Assembly (NCBI RefSeq): GCF_009377205.1
Contig: NZ_VJZE01000044.1
Location: 1-34,741, forward strand
Reading direction: 5' to 3'
DNA: 34,741 nt
Source of the DNA: Streptomyces phyllanthi
GTDB taxonomy: Bacteria; Actinomycetota; Actinomycetes; Streptomycetales; Streptomycetaceae
A program made the position numbers and the translations under genes. The notes below the pieces were generated by a model. That model ran no database searches. It saw only the letters and a program-made list of their open reading frames with translations, and had not been told where the DNA came from. Positions 1 to 7,993 of this stretch are shown in pieces (positions within the stretch are counted from its first letter, which is position 1; the number at the start of each line of letters is the position of its first letter).

Positions 1-93
1 GCTGGGTGGGCCGGCAGGCCGACGAGGGACCGCGGCAAGGCGGTGGAGGGGCCGACCGGGTTCCGGCCGGAGGGCCCGGCGACGCCGGGATGA
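1..93 (+). CDS. possible 3' end of an upstream gene (partial)
   Basis: Frame 1 is open from the window edge to a TGA at 91-93 and has an almost completely G/C third codon position, which is the coding signature of the neighbouring genes; the other two plus frames do not show it. The tail reads roughly ...RPTRDRGKAVEGPTGFRPE..., which I do not recognise. It could be the last 30 residues of a gene that starts outside the window, or chance GC-rich DNA. Confidence 0.25.
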   Translation, partial: AGWAGRPTRDRGKAVEGPTGFRPEGPATPG

Positions 94-104
94 TCCAAAC
101 GACA

Positions 105-118
105 GGGCCTAGTGGCCG
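105..118. promoter_or_regulatory. DosR/OsdR-like box (weaker copy of a tandem pair)
   Basis: GGGCCT-AG-TGGCCG. It matches the GGGNCN-NN-NGNCCC layout except for the last base. Its centre is 20 bp from the centre of the better box at 125-138. Paired sites about two helical turns apart are usual for DosR-type regulators. It precedes the USP gene at 298. Confidence 0.45.
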
Positions 119-124
119 TGGGAG

Positions 125-138
125 GGGACCAGCGGCCC
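125..138. promoter_or_regulatory. DosR/OsdR-like box
   Basis: GGGACC-AG-CGGCCC, full agreement with GGGNCN-NN-NGNCCC, about 160 bp upstream of the USP start. The left arm keeps the A of the mycobacterial DosR core GGGACT. The same arms recur at 13693-13706. Binding by a DevR/OsdR-type regulator is inferred. Confidence 0.6.
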
Positions 139-297
139 CTGGGCACGCGGACCGGATCGTCGCGACGATCGGAGTGGGGGGACCGGTGGATTCGTGTGGA
201 CGTGCTGAGGCAGCGCCGCGGGGATCCACCGGACCTCCCGGGCCGGCGGGTGTGCCGAGGCCCGCACAGGACGTGACCGGATACGGAGGTGTCCCCC

Positions 298-1188
298 ATG
301 CTTTCCCCCATCGTCGTCGGCTTCGACGGTTCCGCCGAGAGCCGCGCCGCTGTTGACTGGGCAGCCCGCGAGGCCCGGCGTCGCGGTTTGCCGCTGCGCC
401 TGGTCACCGCCTGGATCTGGCGGCCGGTCGACGTTCCCTCGGCCCAGGAGTCGGAAGCCCAGAAGCAGTGGGCGCAGCAGCTGCTGAACGAGGCCAGGCG
501 GGATCTCGTGGCGAAGTATCCGGATCTGCCGGTCGCCGTCGAGCAGGTGTCCGACCTTGCGCCCCGGGCGCTGCTGGAGAGTGCGGAGGGCGCTGAGACG
601 CTGGTGCTGGGCTCGCGCGGGCACGGAGCCGTCGCCGGCTTCCTCCTCGGGTCCGTCGGCCAGCACGTGCTCGCCCGGGCGCGCGTTCCCGTGGTGCTCG
701 TACGCGCGCACGAGCCCGAGGCACTTGAGGGCGCCCCAGCAGCCGACGAGGACGGCGGCGAAGTGGTCGTCGGAATCCAGGACCGGGGCGAACCCGCCGA
801 GGAACTGCTGAGGTTTGCCTTCGCCGTCGCGGCCGCCCGTGGGGCAACGCTGCGCGTCGTGCACGCCTGGAGCCGTCCGCCGGTGTTCGCGTACAACCCC
901 GGGGCCGTGCTCATGGGCGACGAGGACGGCGGTATGGAGGCCCGGGTCGAGAAGGAGCTCCTGGAAGCCCTCGCGCCCTGGCGGGAGCGCTGTCCGCAGG
1001 TCGAGGTGGTCCACAGGATCGAGCTCGCGGCCGCCGCGGAAGTCGTCCTCCAGGCCGCCCGTAACGCCGCACTGGTGGTCGTCGGCCGCAAGACGCACCG
1101 GCCGGCCCTCGGCATGCGTATCGGTCCCGTCACCCACGGAGTGATCCACCACGCCACCGCGCCCGTCGCCGTCGTACCCCACGACTGA
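298..1188 (+). CDS. universal stress protein, two USP domains
   Basis: A tandem UspA-domain protein of 296 residues. Domain 1 (about 1-137) opens with IVVGFDGSAES and carries the intact ATP-binding pattern G-2x-G-9x-G(S/T) as GSRGHG...LLGS at about residues 105-119. Domain 2 (about 155-296) ends in the family tail HHATAPVAVVPHD, but its nucleotide-binding loop reads GRKTHRP, lacking the second glycine. ATG 298 is preferred because GGAGG lies at 285-289, eight bases upstream; the GTG at 289 overlaps that site. Such proteins bind ATP and are induced by hypoxia or stress in Mycobacterium; no enzymatic role is established for this one. Two DosR-like boxes precede it. ppdK follows after 139 bp of repeats, possibly in the same transcript. 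Confidence 0.93.
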   Translation: MLSPIVVGFDGSAESRAAVDWAAREARRRGLPLRLVTAWIWRPVDVPSAQESEAQKQWAQQLLNEARRDLVAKYPDLPVAVEQVSDLAPRALLESAEGAETLVLGSRGHGAVAGFLLGSVGQHVLARARVPVVLVRAHEPEALEGAPAADEDGGEVVVGIQDRGEPAEELLRFAFAVAAARGATLRVVHAWSRPPVFAYNPGAVLMGDEDGGMEARVEKELLEALAPWRERCPQVEVVHRIELAAAAEVVLQAARNAALVVVGRKTHRPALGMRIGPVTHGVIHHATAPVAVVPHD

Positions 1189-1195
1189 GACGAAC

Positions 1196-1286
1196 ACGAC
1201 GCGTCACGCGCACCGAAGCGCGACTTGCGCGACGCGTCACGCGCACGAAGCGCGACATGCGCGACGCGTCACGCACAACGCACGAC
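1196..1286. repeat. about 31-bp direct repeat, nearly three copies
   Basis: Between the USP stop and ppdK a unit beginning GACGCGTCACGCGCA and containing GAAGCGCGAC occurs twice almost perfectly (about 1198-1228 and 1229-1260) and a third time shortened and degraded (1261-1286). The units are rich in GCG/CGC and have no coding sense. Their function is unknown; they may be a slippage product or a transcript-stability element between usp and ppdK. Confidence 0.75.
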
Positions 1287-1327
1287 AAGGCCCGAGGGAA
1301 GACCCGAGAGAAGTAGGGATACAGGCC

Positions 1328-4021
1328 ATGCCCCGATACGTGTACGACTTCACCGAAGGCGGCCGGGACATGGCCGGCCTCCTCGGCGGCAAGGGCGCCA
1401 ACCTCGCCGAGATGACCCGGATGGGTCTGCCGGTGCCGCCCGGCTTCACCGTCACCACCGAGGCCTGCCGGGCGTTCCTGGCCACCGGCTCGGAGCCGGA
1501 CGGCCTGGCCCGCGAGATCTCCGGTCACCTGACCGTCCTGGAGCAGGCGGCCGGGCGGCGGCTGGGGCAGCCGGACGATCCGCTGCTGCTGTCCGTCCGC
1601 TCGGGGGCCCGTTTCTCCATGCCCGGCATGATGGAGACGATCCTCGACATCGGTCTGAACGACGACTCCGTGCTGGGGCTGGCCAAGGCCTCCGGGAACG
1701 AACGCTTCGCCTGGGACTCCTACCGCCGTCTTGTGCAGATGTTCGGCAGTACCGTCATGGGCGTCGACAGCGCGCTGTTCGAGAACGTCATGGCCGGCCT
1801 CAAGGAGGCCCGCGGCGTCGGTGACGACCTGGGCCTGGACGCGAGCGATCTGGCCGGACTCGTCGAGGCCTACAAGGAGCTGATCCGCCAGGAGACAGGC
1901 GAGTACTTCCCCCAGTCCCCGGCCGAGCAGCTGCGCCGGGCGGTCCTCGCCGTCTTCGAGTCCTGGAACGCCGAGCGCGCCCGCGTCTACCGCAGGCGCG
2001 AGCACATCCCCGACGACCTGGGCACCGCCGTCAACGTCCAGACCATGGTCTTCGGCAACCTCGGCGCCGACTCCGGCAGCGGTGTCGCCTTCACCCGCGA
2101 CCCGGCCACCGGACGGCCCGGCGTCTACGGGGACTATCTGTCCAACGCGCAGGGCGAGGACGTCGTCGCCGGCATCCGCAACACCGTCCCGCTCGACGAA
2201 CTCCAGCGGCTCGACCCGGAGTCGTACCAGCAACTGTGCGGGCACATGCGGACCCTGGAGAACCACTACCGCGACCTGTGCGACATCGAGTTCACCATCG
2301 AGCGCGGCAGGCTGTGGATGCTCCAGACCCGCGTGGGCAAGCGGACCGCGGAGGCCGCGTTCGCCATCGCCGCCGAACTGGTCGACGAGAACCTGATCAG
2401 TCCCGCCGAGGCGCTGGCCCGGGTGAACGGCGAAGGGCTCGCCCGGCTGATGTTCCCCCGCTTCGACACCTCGGGGCTCGGTGCCCCGTTGGCGCACGGC
2501 CTTCCGGCCTCGCCGGGGGCCGCCGTGGGGGCCGCGGTCTTCGACTCCGCGGAGGCGGTGCGGCGCGCCGCGGCGGGGGAGAAGGTCGTCCTCGTACGGC
2601 AGGAGACCAACCCCGACGACCTGCCCGGCATGGTCGCCGCCCAGGCGGTCCTGACCAGCCGTGGCGGCAAGACCAGCCACGCGGCCGTGGTCGCCCGCGG
2701 CATGGGCAAGGTGTGCGTCTGCGGGGCCGAGCAGCTCTCCGTCGATCCCGTCGCGCGACGCTTCACCGCGAACGGCGTCACCGTCGAGGAGGGCACCGTC
2801 ATCTCCGTCGACGGCTCGGAGGGCGCCGTCCGTCTCGGCTCGCTGCCGCTGGTCGACTCGGCGGTCATGCGGTACTTCGAGACCGGCGAGCAGGGCGAGC
2901 GGTCGGCCGGGCTGGTCGACGCCGTGGCCCGCGCCATGGGACAGGCCGACTCCGTACGGCGACTGGGCGTGCGGGCCAACGCGGACACCCCCGAGGACGC
3001 GGCCCGCGCCCGCCGGTTCGGTGCCGAGGGCATCGGGCTGTGCCGTACCGAGCACATGTTCCTCGGCGAGCGCCGGAAGCTGGTCGAGGCGATGATCCTG
3101 GCCCGCACGGACGCCGAGCGGGACCGGGCCCTCGACGGGCTGCTGCCGCTCCAGCGGCAGGACTTCATCGAGATCCTCGCCGCGATGGACGGCCTGCCGG
3201 TGACGATCCGCCTCCTCGATCCGCCACTGCACGAGTTCCTGCCGGACCGCACCGAACTGGCGGTGCGCGTCGCGGCCACGGAGGCGCACGGCGACGCGCC
3301 GGACCCGCACGACGCGGAGCTGCTGGAGGCCGTGAACAGGATGCACGAGGAGAACCCGATGCTCGGCCTGCGCGGCGTACGCCTCGGCCTGGTGGTCCCG
3401 GGACTGGTCGCCATGCAGGTTCGGGCCATCGCCGAAGCGGTCGCGGAGCGCAAGCGAGCGGGTGGGGACCCCAAGGCCGAGATCATGGTGCCGCTCATCG
3501 ACGCGGTCGAGGAACTCCACATCGTCCGCGCGGAGGTGGAGCGGGTCCTGGCCGAGGTCTCCGCGGAGACCGGCATCGCCGTCGACTGTCCGGTCGGCAC
3601 GATGATCGAGCTGCCCAGGGCCGCGCTGACCGCCGGCCGGATCGCGCGTGAGGCCGCGTTCTTCTCCTTCGGAACCAATGACCTCACGCAGACCACGTGG
3701 GGCTTCTCCCGCGACGACGTCGAGGCGGCGTTCTTCTCCGCCTATCTCGACAAGGGCATCTTCAAGGTCTCCCCGTTCGAGACGATCGACCGCGACGGCG
3801 TCGGCCGGCTGGTGGAGATCGCCGTGGCCGAGGGCCGCGCCGCCCGGCCCGACCTGAAGATCGGCGTGTGCGGCGAGCACGGCGGCGACCCGGACTCGGT
3901 GCACTTCTTCCACGGCGCGGGACTGGACTATGTCTCCTGCTCCCCGTTCCGTGTCCCGATAGCCCGTCTGGAGGCGGGCCGGGCGGCGCTCCCGGACACC
4001 GAGGGCAGCGACAGCAGGTGA
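1328..4021 (+). CDS. ppdK: pyruvate, phosphate dikinase
   Basis: PPDK interconverts pyruvate + ATP + Pi and phosphoenolpyruvate + AMP + PPi in the cytoplasm. The 897 residues match the usual length of about 870-900. The N-terminal nucleotide-binding domain begins GGKGANLAEMTRMGLPVPPG. The swivelling phosphohistidine domain has GGKTSHAAVVARGMGKVCV with the catalytic His at about residue 451. The C-terminal PEP/pyruvate barrel has GTMIELPRAAL, FSFGTNDLTQTTWGF and the catalytic-cysteine motif GVCGEHGGD (Cys about 848). All key motifs are intact. The Shine-Dalgarno sequence is modest (AGTAGGG). It lies downstream of a USP gene with boxes and upstream of adhE. S. coelicolor also has a PPDK gene next to its OsdR-type genes. 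In hypoxia it could run toward PEP, or toward ATP using PPi; the direction cannot be read from sequence. Confidence 0.97.
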   Translation: MPRYVYDFTEGGRDMAGLLGGKGANLAEMTRMGLPVPPGFTVTTEACRAFLATGSEPDGLAREISGHLTVLEQAAGRRLGQPDDPLLLSVRSGARFSMPGMMETILDIGLNDDSVLGLAKASGNERFAWDSYRRLVQMFGSTVMGVDSALFENVMAGLKEARGVGDDLGLDASDLAGLVEAYKELIRQETGEYFPQSPAEQLRRAVLAVFESWNAERARVYRRREHIPDDLGTAVNVQTMVFGNLGADSGSGVAFTRDPATGRPGVYGDYLSNAQGEDVVAGIRNTVPLDELQRLDPESYQQLCGHMRTLENHYRDLCDIEFTIERGRLWMLQTRVGKRTAEAAFAIAAELVDENLISPAEALARVNGEGLARLMFPRFDTSGLGAPLAHGLPASPGAAVGAAVFDSAEAVRRAAAGEKVVLVRQETNPDDLPGMVAAQAVLTSRGGKTSHAAVVARGMGKVCVCGAEQLSVDPVARRFTANGVTVEEGTVISVDGSEGAVRLGSLPLVDSAVMRYFETGEQGERSAGLVDAVARAMGQADSVRRLGVRANADTPEDAARARRFGAEGIGLCRTEHMFLGERRKLVEAMILARTDAERDRALDGLLPLQRQDFIEILAAMDGLPVTIRLLDPPLHEFLPDRTELAVRVAATEAHGDAPDPHDAELLEAVNRMHEENPMLGLRGVRLGLVVPGLVAMQVRAIAEAVAERKRAGGDPKAEIMVPLIDAVEELHIVRAEVERVLAEVSAETGIAVDCPVGTMIELPRAALTAGRIAREAAFFSFGTNDLTQTTWGFSRDDVEAAFFSAYLDKGIFKVSPFETIDRDGVGRLVEIAVAEGRAARPDLKIGVCGEHGGDPDSVHFFHGAGLDYVSCSPFRVPIARLEAGRAALPDTEGSDSR

Positions 4022-4057
4022 GGTCCGGCTCCCGGTGGCCGCTCCGGGTGTCGCCGG

Positions 4058-4089
4058 CCGTGGAGCCGTGGAGCCGTGGAGCCGTGGAG
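4058..4089. repeat. 8-bp tandem repeat, four perfect copies
   Basis: CCGTGGAG repeated four times without interruption in the ppdK-adhE spacer (4022-4322). The rest of the spacer holds GGGCCGACC direct repeats, two DosR-like boxes and the adhE ribosome binding site; no gene is visible in it. The period of 8 recurs at 13537 and 34581. Confidence 0.85.
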
Positions 4090-4141
4090 GCCTCGGAGGG
4101 CCCTGGTGGCCCCGATGGCCCAGGGGCCGACCGGGCCGACC

Positions 4142-4155
4142 GGGCCGACCGGCCC
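4142..4155. promoter_or_regulatory. DosR/OsdR-like box, perfect palindrome
   Basis: GGGCCG-AC-CGGCCC, perfect 6+2+6 palindrome, 168 bp upstream of adhE. Its centre is 23 bp from the centre of the next box. A poorer GGCCCT-GG-TGGCCC lies further upstream at 4099-4112. Confidence 0.65.
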
Positions 4156-4164
4156 TGGATCTCC

Positions 4165-4178
4165 GGGCCGGTCGGCCC
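4165..4178. promoter_or_regulatory. DosR/OsdR-like box, perfect palindrome
   Basis: GGGCCG-GT-CGGCCC, perfect palindrome, 145 bp upstream of adhE, second of a tandem pair. The pair makes adhE the best-supported target of the putative regulator in this window. Confidence 0.67.
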
Positions 4179-4322
4179 CGAAGGGGGGCTCTCGGCACCT
4201 GGGAGCGAGCGCCCCGCCGATAGACCGTTGTCCTGGGAGCGGTACCGATCCCCCGCGGTGCCGCTCCCTCCACGAACGCCGGAGCCGCGGCTTCGGCATA
4301 CCCGTCAAGGAGGCGCATTTCC

Positions 4323-7061
4323 ATGGCCCGTAAGGACGACCGCAACCGGACCGCTGCCCCGCAGGACTCCCGGGGCGGGCCCTCCGACACCGCGATCGCC
4401 GTGGACCGGCTGGTCACGAACGGGCTGAAGGCGCTGGCCGACTACGAGGCGCTGACCCAGGAGCAGGTCGACCACATCGTCAAGAAGGCATCGGTCGCCG
4501 CCCTGGACCAGCACACCGCGCTGGCCCGGCTCGCCGTGGACGAGACCGGCCGAGGGGTCTTCGAGGACAAGGCCGCGAAGAACATGTTCGCGTGCGAGCA
4601 CGTCACGCACAGCATGGGCAGGATGAAGACGGTCGGGGTCATAGCCCGCGACGACATCGACGACATGGTGGAGATCGCCGAGCCGGTCGGCGTGGTGTGC
4701 GCGATCACGCCGGTCACCAACCCGACCTCGACCACGGTCTTCAAGGCCCTCATGGCGCTGAAGACCCGCAACCCGGTCGTCTTCGCCTTCCACCCCTCCG
4801 CCCAGCGGTGCAGCGTGGAGGCCGCCCGCATCGTGCGGGACGCGGCCATCGCCGCGGGCGCCCCGGCACACTGCGTCCAGTGGATCGAGCGCCCGTCCGT
4901 CGAGGCGACCCACACGCTGATGCACCACCCCGGCGTCGCGCTGATCCTCGCCACCGGCGGCAACGCCATGGTCAAGGCCGCCTACTCGGCGGGCAAGCCC
5001 GCCCTCGGAGTCGGCGCCGGCAACGTCCCCGCGTACGTGCACAGGAGCGCCAAGCTGGTCCGGGCCGTCAACGACCTGGTGCTGTCCAAGTCGTTCGACA
5101 ACGGCATGATCTGCGCCTCCGAGCAGGCCGTCATCCTGGACGACGAGATCTACGACCAGGCGCTGTCCGAGTTCCGCGCCCTGCACGCCTACGTGGCGAC
5201 CGCCGAGGAGAAGGCGAAGCTGGAGGCCTTCCTCTTCCCGGCCGGCACGACGGCGGGCGGCGGCTGCGAGCCCAAGGTCAACTCCGCGGCCGTCGGGCAG
5301 AGTCCGGCGTGGATCGCGGAACAGGCCGGGTTCACGGTCCCCGCCGACACCTCGATCATCCTGGTCGAGGCCGAGCGGGTCGGCCCGGACGAGCCACTGA
5401 CCCGCGAGAAGCTCTGCCCGGTGCTCGCCGTACTGCACGCCGGTTCCGAGCAGCAGGGCTTCGACCTGGCCGCCGACATGGTCGCCTTCCACGGCCAGGG
5501 GCACAGCTCGGTCATCCACACCGAGGACCGCGAGCTCGCCGAGGCGTACGGCCGACGGATGAAGACCGTCCGTGTCATCGTCAACTCGCCCTCCTCGCAG
5601 GGCGCGATCGGCGGCATCTACAACGGCCTGCTGCCGTCGCTGACGCTGGGCTGCGGCTCGTGGGGCAGCACGTCGGTGTCCAACAACGTCTCCGCCGCCC
5701 AGCTGCTGAACGTCAAGCGGGTCGGCACCCGCCGCAACAACCTCCAGTGGTTCAAGGTCCCGCCGAAGATCTACTTCGAGCCGCAGGCCATCCGCTACCT
5801 GCAGTCCATGCCGGACGTCCACCGCGTCACCGTCGTCACCGACGCGACCATGACCCGCCTCGGTTTCGTCGACCGGGTCGACCGTGTCCTCAAGCGCCGT
5901 CCCGAGCCCGTGACGCTGCAGATCATCGACAACGTCGAACCGGAACCCAGCATCGACTCCGTGCAGCGCGGTGCCCGCCTCATGCGGGACTTCCGCCCGG
6001 ACACGATCATCGCGCTCGGCGGCGGTTCACCCATGGACGCGGCGAAGGTGATGTGGCTGCTGTACGAGCACCCTGACATCGACTTCGCCGACATGCGGCA
6101 CAAGTTCTCCGACATCCGCAAGCGTGCCTTCCGCTTCCCGACGCTGGGCAGCCGCGCCCGCCTGGTGTGCGTGCCGACCACCTCCGGCACCGGCGCGGAG
6201 GTCACCCCCTTCGCGGTGATCTCCGACCCCGCGACGGGCAAGAAGTACCCGCTGGCCGACTACGCCCTCACTCCGAGCGTGGCGATCGTGGACCCGCTGC
6301 TCACCACCGAGCTGCCCCCGGCCCTGGCCGCCGACAGCGGCTTCGACGCCCTCACCCACGCCATCGAGGCGTACGTGTCCGTCTACGCGAACGACTTCAC
6401 CGACGGTCTCGCGCTGCACGCGATCCGGCTGATCTTCGACCACCTCGAAGCGGCGGTGAACGACCGCACCGGCAGCCCGGAGGCGCGCGAGAAGATGCAC
6501 AACGCCGGCACCATCGCGGGCATGGCCTTCGGCAACGCCTTCCTCGGCATCGTCCACGCCATGTCGCACACCCTCGGCGCCACGTTCCACATCGCGCACG
6601 GCCGCACCAACGCGGTCCTGCTACCGCACGTCATCCGCTACAACGGCACCGTCCCGACGAAGCTCACGGGCTGGCCCAAGTACGAGAACTACCGGGCCCC
6701 CGAACGCTTCCAGGACATCGCCCGCACCCTCGGCCTGCCCGCCGCCACACCCGAGGAGGGTGTGGAGTCGCTCGCCGCGGCCGTGGAACGCCTGCGCGAC
6801 GCCGTGGGGATCGAGCCGTCGTTCCGGTCCCTCGGCGTCGACGAGCCCGCCTTCCTCGACGCGCTGCCCCAGCAGGCCCTGAACGCCTACGAGGACCAGT
6901 GCGCGCCGGCCAACCCGCGGATGCCCATGCTCGACGACATGCAGGACATCATGCGCACGGCCTATTACGGCCGGATGCGGCGTCGACCGGACGCGGGCGG
7001 GCCGGACGCGGGTGCACTGGACGCGGCTGGGCCGGACGTGGGCCGACCGGACGCGGAATAA
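4323..7061 (+). CDS. adhE: bifunctional acetaldehyde-CoA/alcohol dehydrogenase
   Basis: AdhE reduces acetyl-CoA to acetaldehyde and then ethanol, regenerating two NAD+ per acetyl-CoA. The 912 residues fit the family (about 870-900). The N-terminal aldehyde dehydrogenase half has the catalytic cysteine in SFDNGMICASEQ (Cys about 264). The C-terminal iron-dependent ADH half has IIALGGGSPMDAAKVMW, VPTTSGTGAEVTPFAV and the metal-ligand histidine regions DALTHAIEAY and GIVHAMSHTLGATFHIAHG. A low-complexity tail of about 26 residues rich in GPDAG units follows the last ADH helices and is unlike ordinary AdhE ends. ATG 4323 has an excellent AAGGAGG site. Two perfect DosR-like boxes precede it and another abuts the stop codon. 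An oxygen-sensitive fermentative enzyme in an aerobic mycelial genus points to anoxic survival rather than growth (inference). Confidence 0.97.
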   Translation: MARKDDRNRTAAPQDSRGGPSDTAIAVDRLVTNGLKALADYEALTQEQVDHIVKKASVAALDQHTALARLAVDETGRGVFEDKAAKNMFACEHVTHSMGRMKTVGVIARDDIDDMVEIAEPVGVVCAITPVTNPTSTTVFKALMALKTRNPVVFAFHPSAQRCSVEAARIVRDAAIAAGAPAHCVQWIERPSVEATHTLMHHPGVALILATGGNAMVKAAYSAGKPALGVGAGNVPAYVHRSAKLVRAVNDLVLSKSFDNGMICASEQAVILDDEIYDQALSEFRALHAYVATAEEKAKLEAFLFPAGTTAGGGCEPKVNSAAVGQSPAWIAEQAGFTVPADTSIILVEAERVGPDEPLTREKLCPVLAVLHAGSEQQGFDLAADMVAFHGQGHSSVIHTEDRELAEAYGRRMKTVRVIVNSPSSQGAIGGIYNGLLPSLTLGCGSWGSTSVSNNVSAAQLLNVKRVGTRRNNLQWFKVPPKIYFEPQAIRYLQSMPDVHRVTVVTDATMTRLGFVDRVDRVLKRRPEPVTLQIIDNVEPEPSIDSVQRGARLMRDFRPDTIIALGGGSPMDAAKVMWLLYEHPDIDFADMRHKFSDIRKRAFRFPTLGSRARLVCVPTTSGTGAEVTPFAVISDPATGKKYPLADYALTPSVAIVDPLLTTELPPALAADSGFDALTHAIEAYVSVYANDFTDGLALHAIRLIFDHLEAAVNDRTGSPEAREKMHNAGTIAGMAFGNAFLGIVHAMSHTLGATFHIAHGRTNAVLLPHVIRYNGTVPTKLTGWPKYENYRAPERFQDIARTLGLPAATPEEGVESLAAAVERLRDAVGIEPSFRSLGVDEPAFLDALPQQALNAYEDQCAPANPRMPMLDDMQDIMRTAYYGRMRRRPDAGGPDAGALDAAGPDVGRPDAE

Positions 7062-7075
7062 GGGCCGAACGGCCC
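7062..7075. promoter_or_regulatory. DosR/OsdR-like box, perfect palindrome
   Basis: GGGCCG-AA-CGGCCC, with matching flanking bases (A...T) making 16 palindromic bases. It starts on the base after the adhE TAA. It is identical to the box at 10457. It could serve the PNPOx gene 230 bp downstream, or in RNA form a short hairpin at the adhE end; its identity to promoter-proximal copies favours a binding site. Confidence 0.58.
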
Positions 7076-7190
7076 TGGTGTGAGGGATCGGGTGCCGTTG
7101 CAATGGCCTGATCGAGCCCCGACCCCGGCACCGGCTCTCGCCGAGTGGCAGGGTCGGGACCCGCTCGCGTCTGGAAGGGACGACGCACAT

Positions 7191-7221
7191 GCCGTCCCGG
7201 CCCTTCGGCTGCCGGGACGGC
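7191..7221. terminator. 11-bp inverted repeat, terminator-like or leader hairpin
   Basis: GCCGTCCCGGC and GCCGGGACGGC flank a 9-base loop, giving a perfect 11-bp stem between adhE and the PNPOx gene. There is no U tract, which is common for high-GC actinobacterial terminators. It may end the adhE transcript or lie in the leader of the next gene. Confidence 0.5.
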
Positions 7222-7304
7222 GCCCGGGCCGTGACAGCGCTGCCGCGCGGCCCGGAGGCGCACAGCAGTAACTGACCGATGACCGAGCCGTCCGGAAGTC
7301 CGCC

Positions 7305-7769
7305 ATGACCATCCACCACGCCCGAACCGTGCCGACCGGGCCGCGCCAGAGCGTCGAGCTCGACAGCGACGAGGCCCTGCGCCTGCTGGGCAGTGTGTCC
7401 CTGGGCAGGATCGTCTTCACCCGGCACGCGCTGCCGACCGTCCGCCCGGTCAACCACGTCCTGGACGACGGTGACATCGTCATCCGTACTCACGAGGGCG
7501 CAGCCCTGACCCGGCACACCGGCCAGGCCGGCACCCCGGGCGTGGTCGTGGCGTACGAAGCCGACGCCATCGACCCGGACACGCATCTCGGCTGGAGCGT
7601 GGTGGTCACCGGCTACGCCCACCTGGTGACCGACCCGCACGAGTTGGCCCGCTACCAGGCGGTGCTGCGCCCCTGGGTGCAGCAGACCATGGACTACGCG
7701 GTCCGTATCCGCCCCGACCTGATCACCGGCATCCGCCTCACCACCACCGACGAGTCGCCCGACGCCTGA
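7305..7769 (+). CDS. PNPOx-like FMN-binding split-barrel protein
   Basis: A 154-residue protein of the pyridoxamine 5'-phosphate oxidase-like superfamily. Recognisable features are LLGSVSLGRIVFTRHALPTV near residues 29-48, followed by RPVNHVLDDGDIVIRT, VVAYEADAID and the GWSVVVTGYAHLVTD strand; this is the order seen in the single-domain actinobacterial members. These bind FMN, F420 or haem and act as redox enzymes or cofactor carriers; substrate cannot be predicted. ATG 7305 has a weak GGAAG site. A box lies at 7062. A decayed CBS piece follows directly. A frameshifted relative is at 30925, and a version fused to regulatory domains is at 21901. Confidence 0.88.
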   Translation: MTIHHARTVPTGPRQSVELDSDEALRLLGSVSLGRIVFTRHALPTVRPVNHVLDDGDIVIRTHEGAALTRHTGQAGTPGVVVAYEADAIDPDTHLGWSVVVTGYAHLVTDPHELARYQAVLRPWVQQTMDYAVRIRPDLITGIRLTTTDESPDA

Positions 7770-7777
7770 CCGGGGCG

Positions 7778-7912
7778 GTGGCGGACGCCGCTCACGTCAT
7801 GGAGCGCCACCGAGCCGAGCGGCTGCCCGTCTTCGACGAAGGCGGGCGCCGTATCGGTCCGATCAGCCGTGCCGACTTCCTCCGCGTCTCCCGCGCGGCA
7901 ACTCACCAGCCC
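7778..7912 (+). pseudogene. CBS-domain C-terminal fragment
   Basis: Just after the PNPOx stop the frame reads AAHVMERHRAERLPVFDE followed by a GPISRADFLRVS-type end, the second half of a CBS motif. It aligns by eye with AARIMAVRHLKRLPVIDDEG...GVISRADLLKVF in the intact CBS protein at 20077. There is no beginning, no ribosome binding site and no continuation after about 40 residues. It is best read as debris of a CBS gene like M. tuberculosis hrp1. Confidence 0.65.
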
Positions 7913-7993
7913 GTCAGGCCAGCCAGGGGAGCCGTTCCATACCGGCTGTTCCGTGGTCCACCGCAGGCAGCCGGTCGCACCATCGGGTTGGCT

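Noticed and set aside
109..1197. Long minus-strand open frame opposite the first USP
   Set aside because: It is the mirror of a well-supported gene in GC-rich DNA, with no ribosome site and no recognisable motif.
1130..4417. Very long minus-strand open frame (over 1000 codons) opposite ppdK
   Set aside because: The antisense of a high-GC coding frame often stays open; composition is Arg/Gly/His/Asp-rich noise and ppdK is certain on the other strand.
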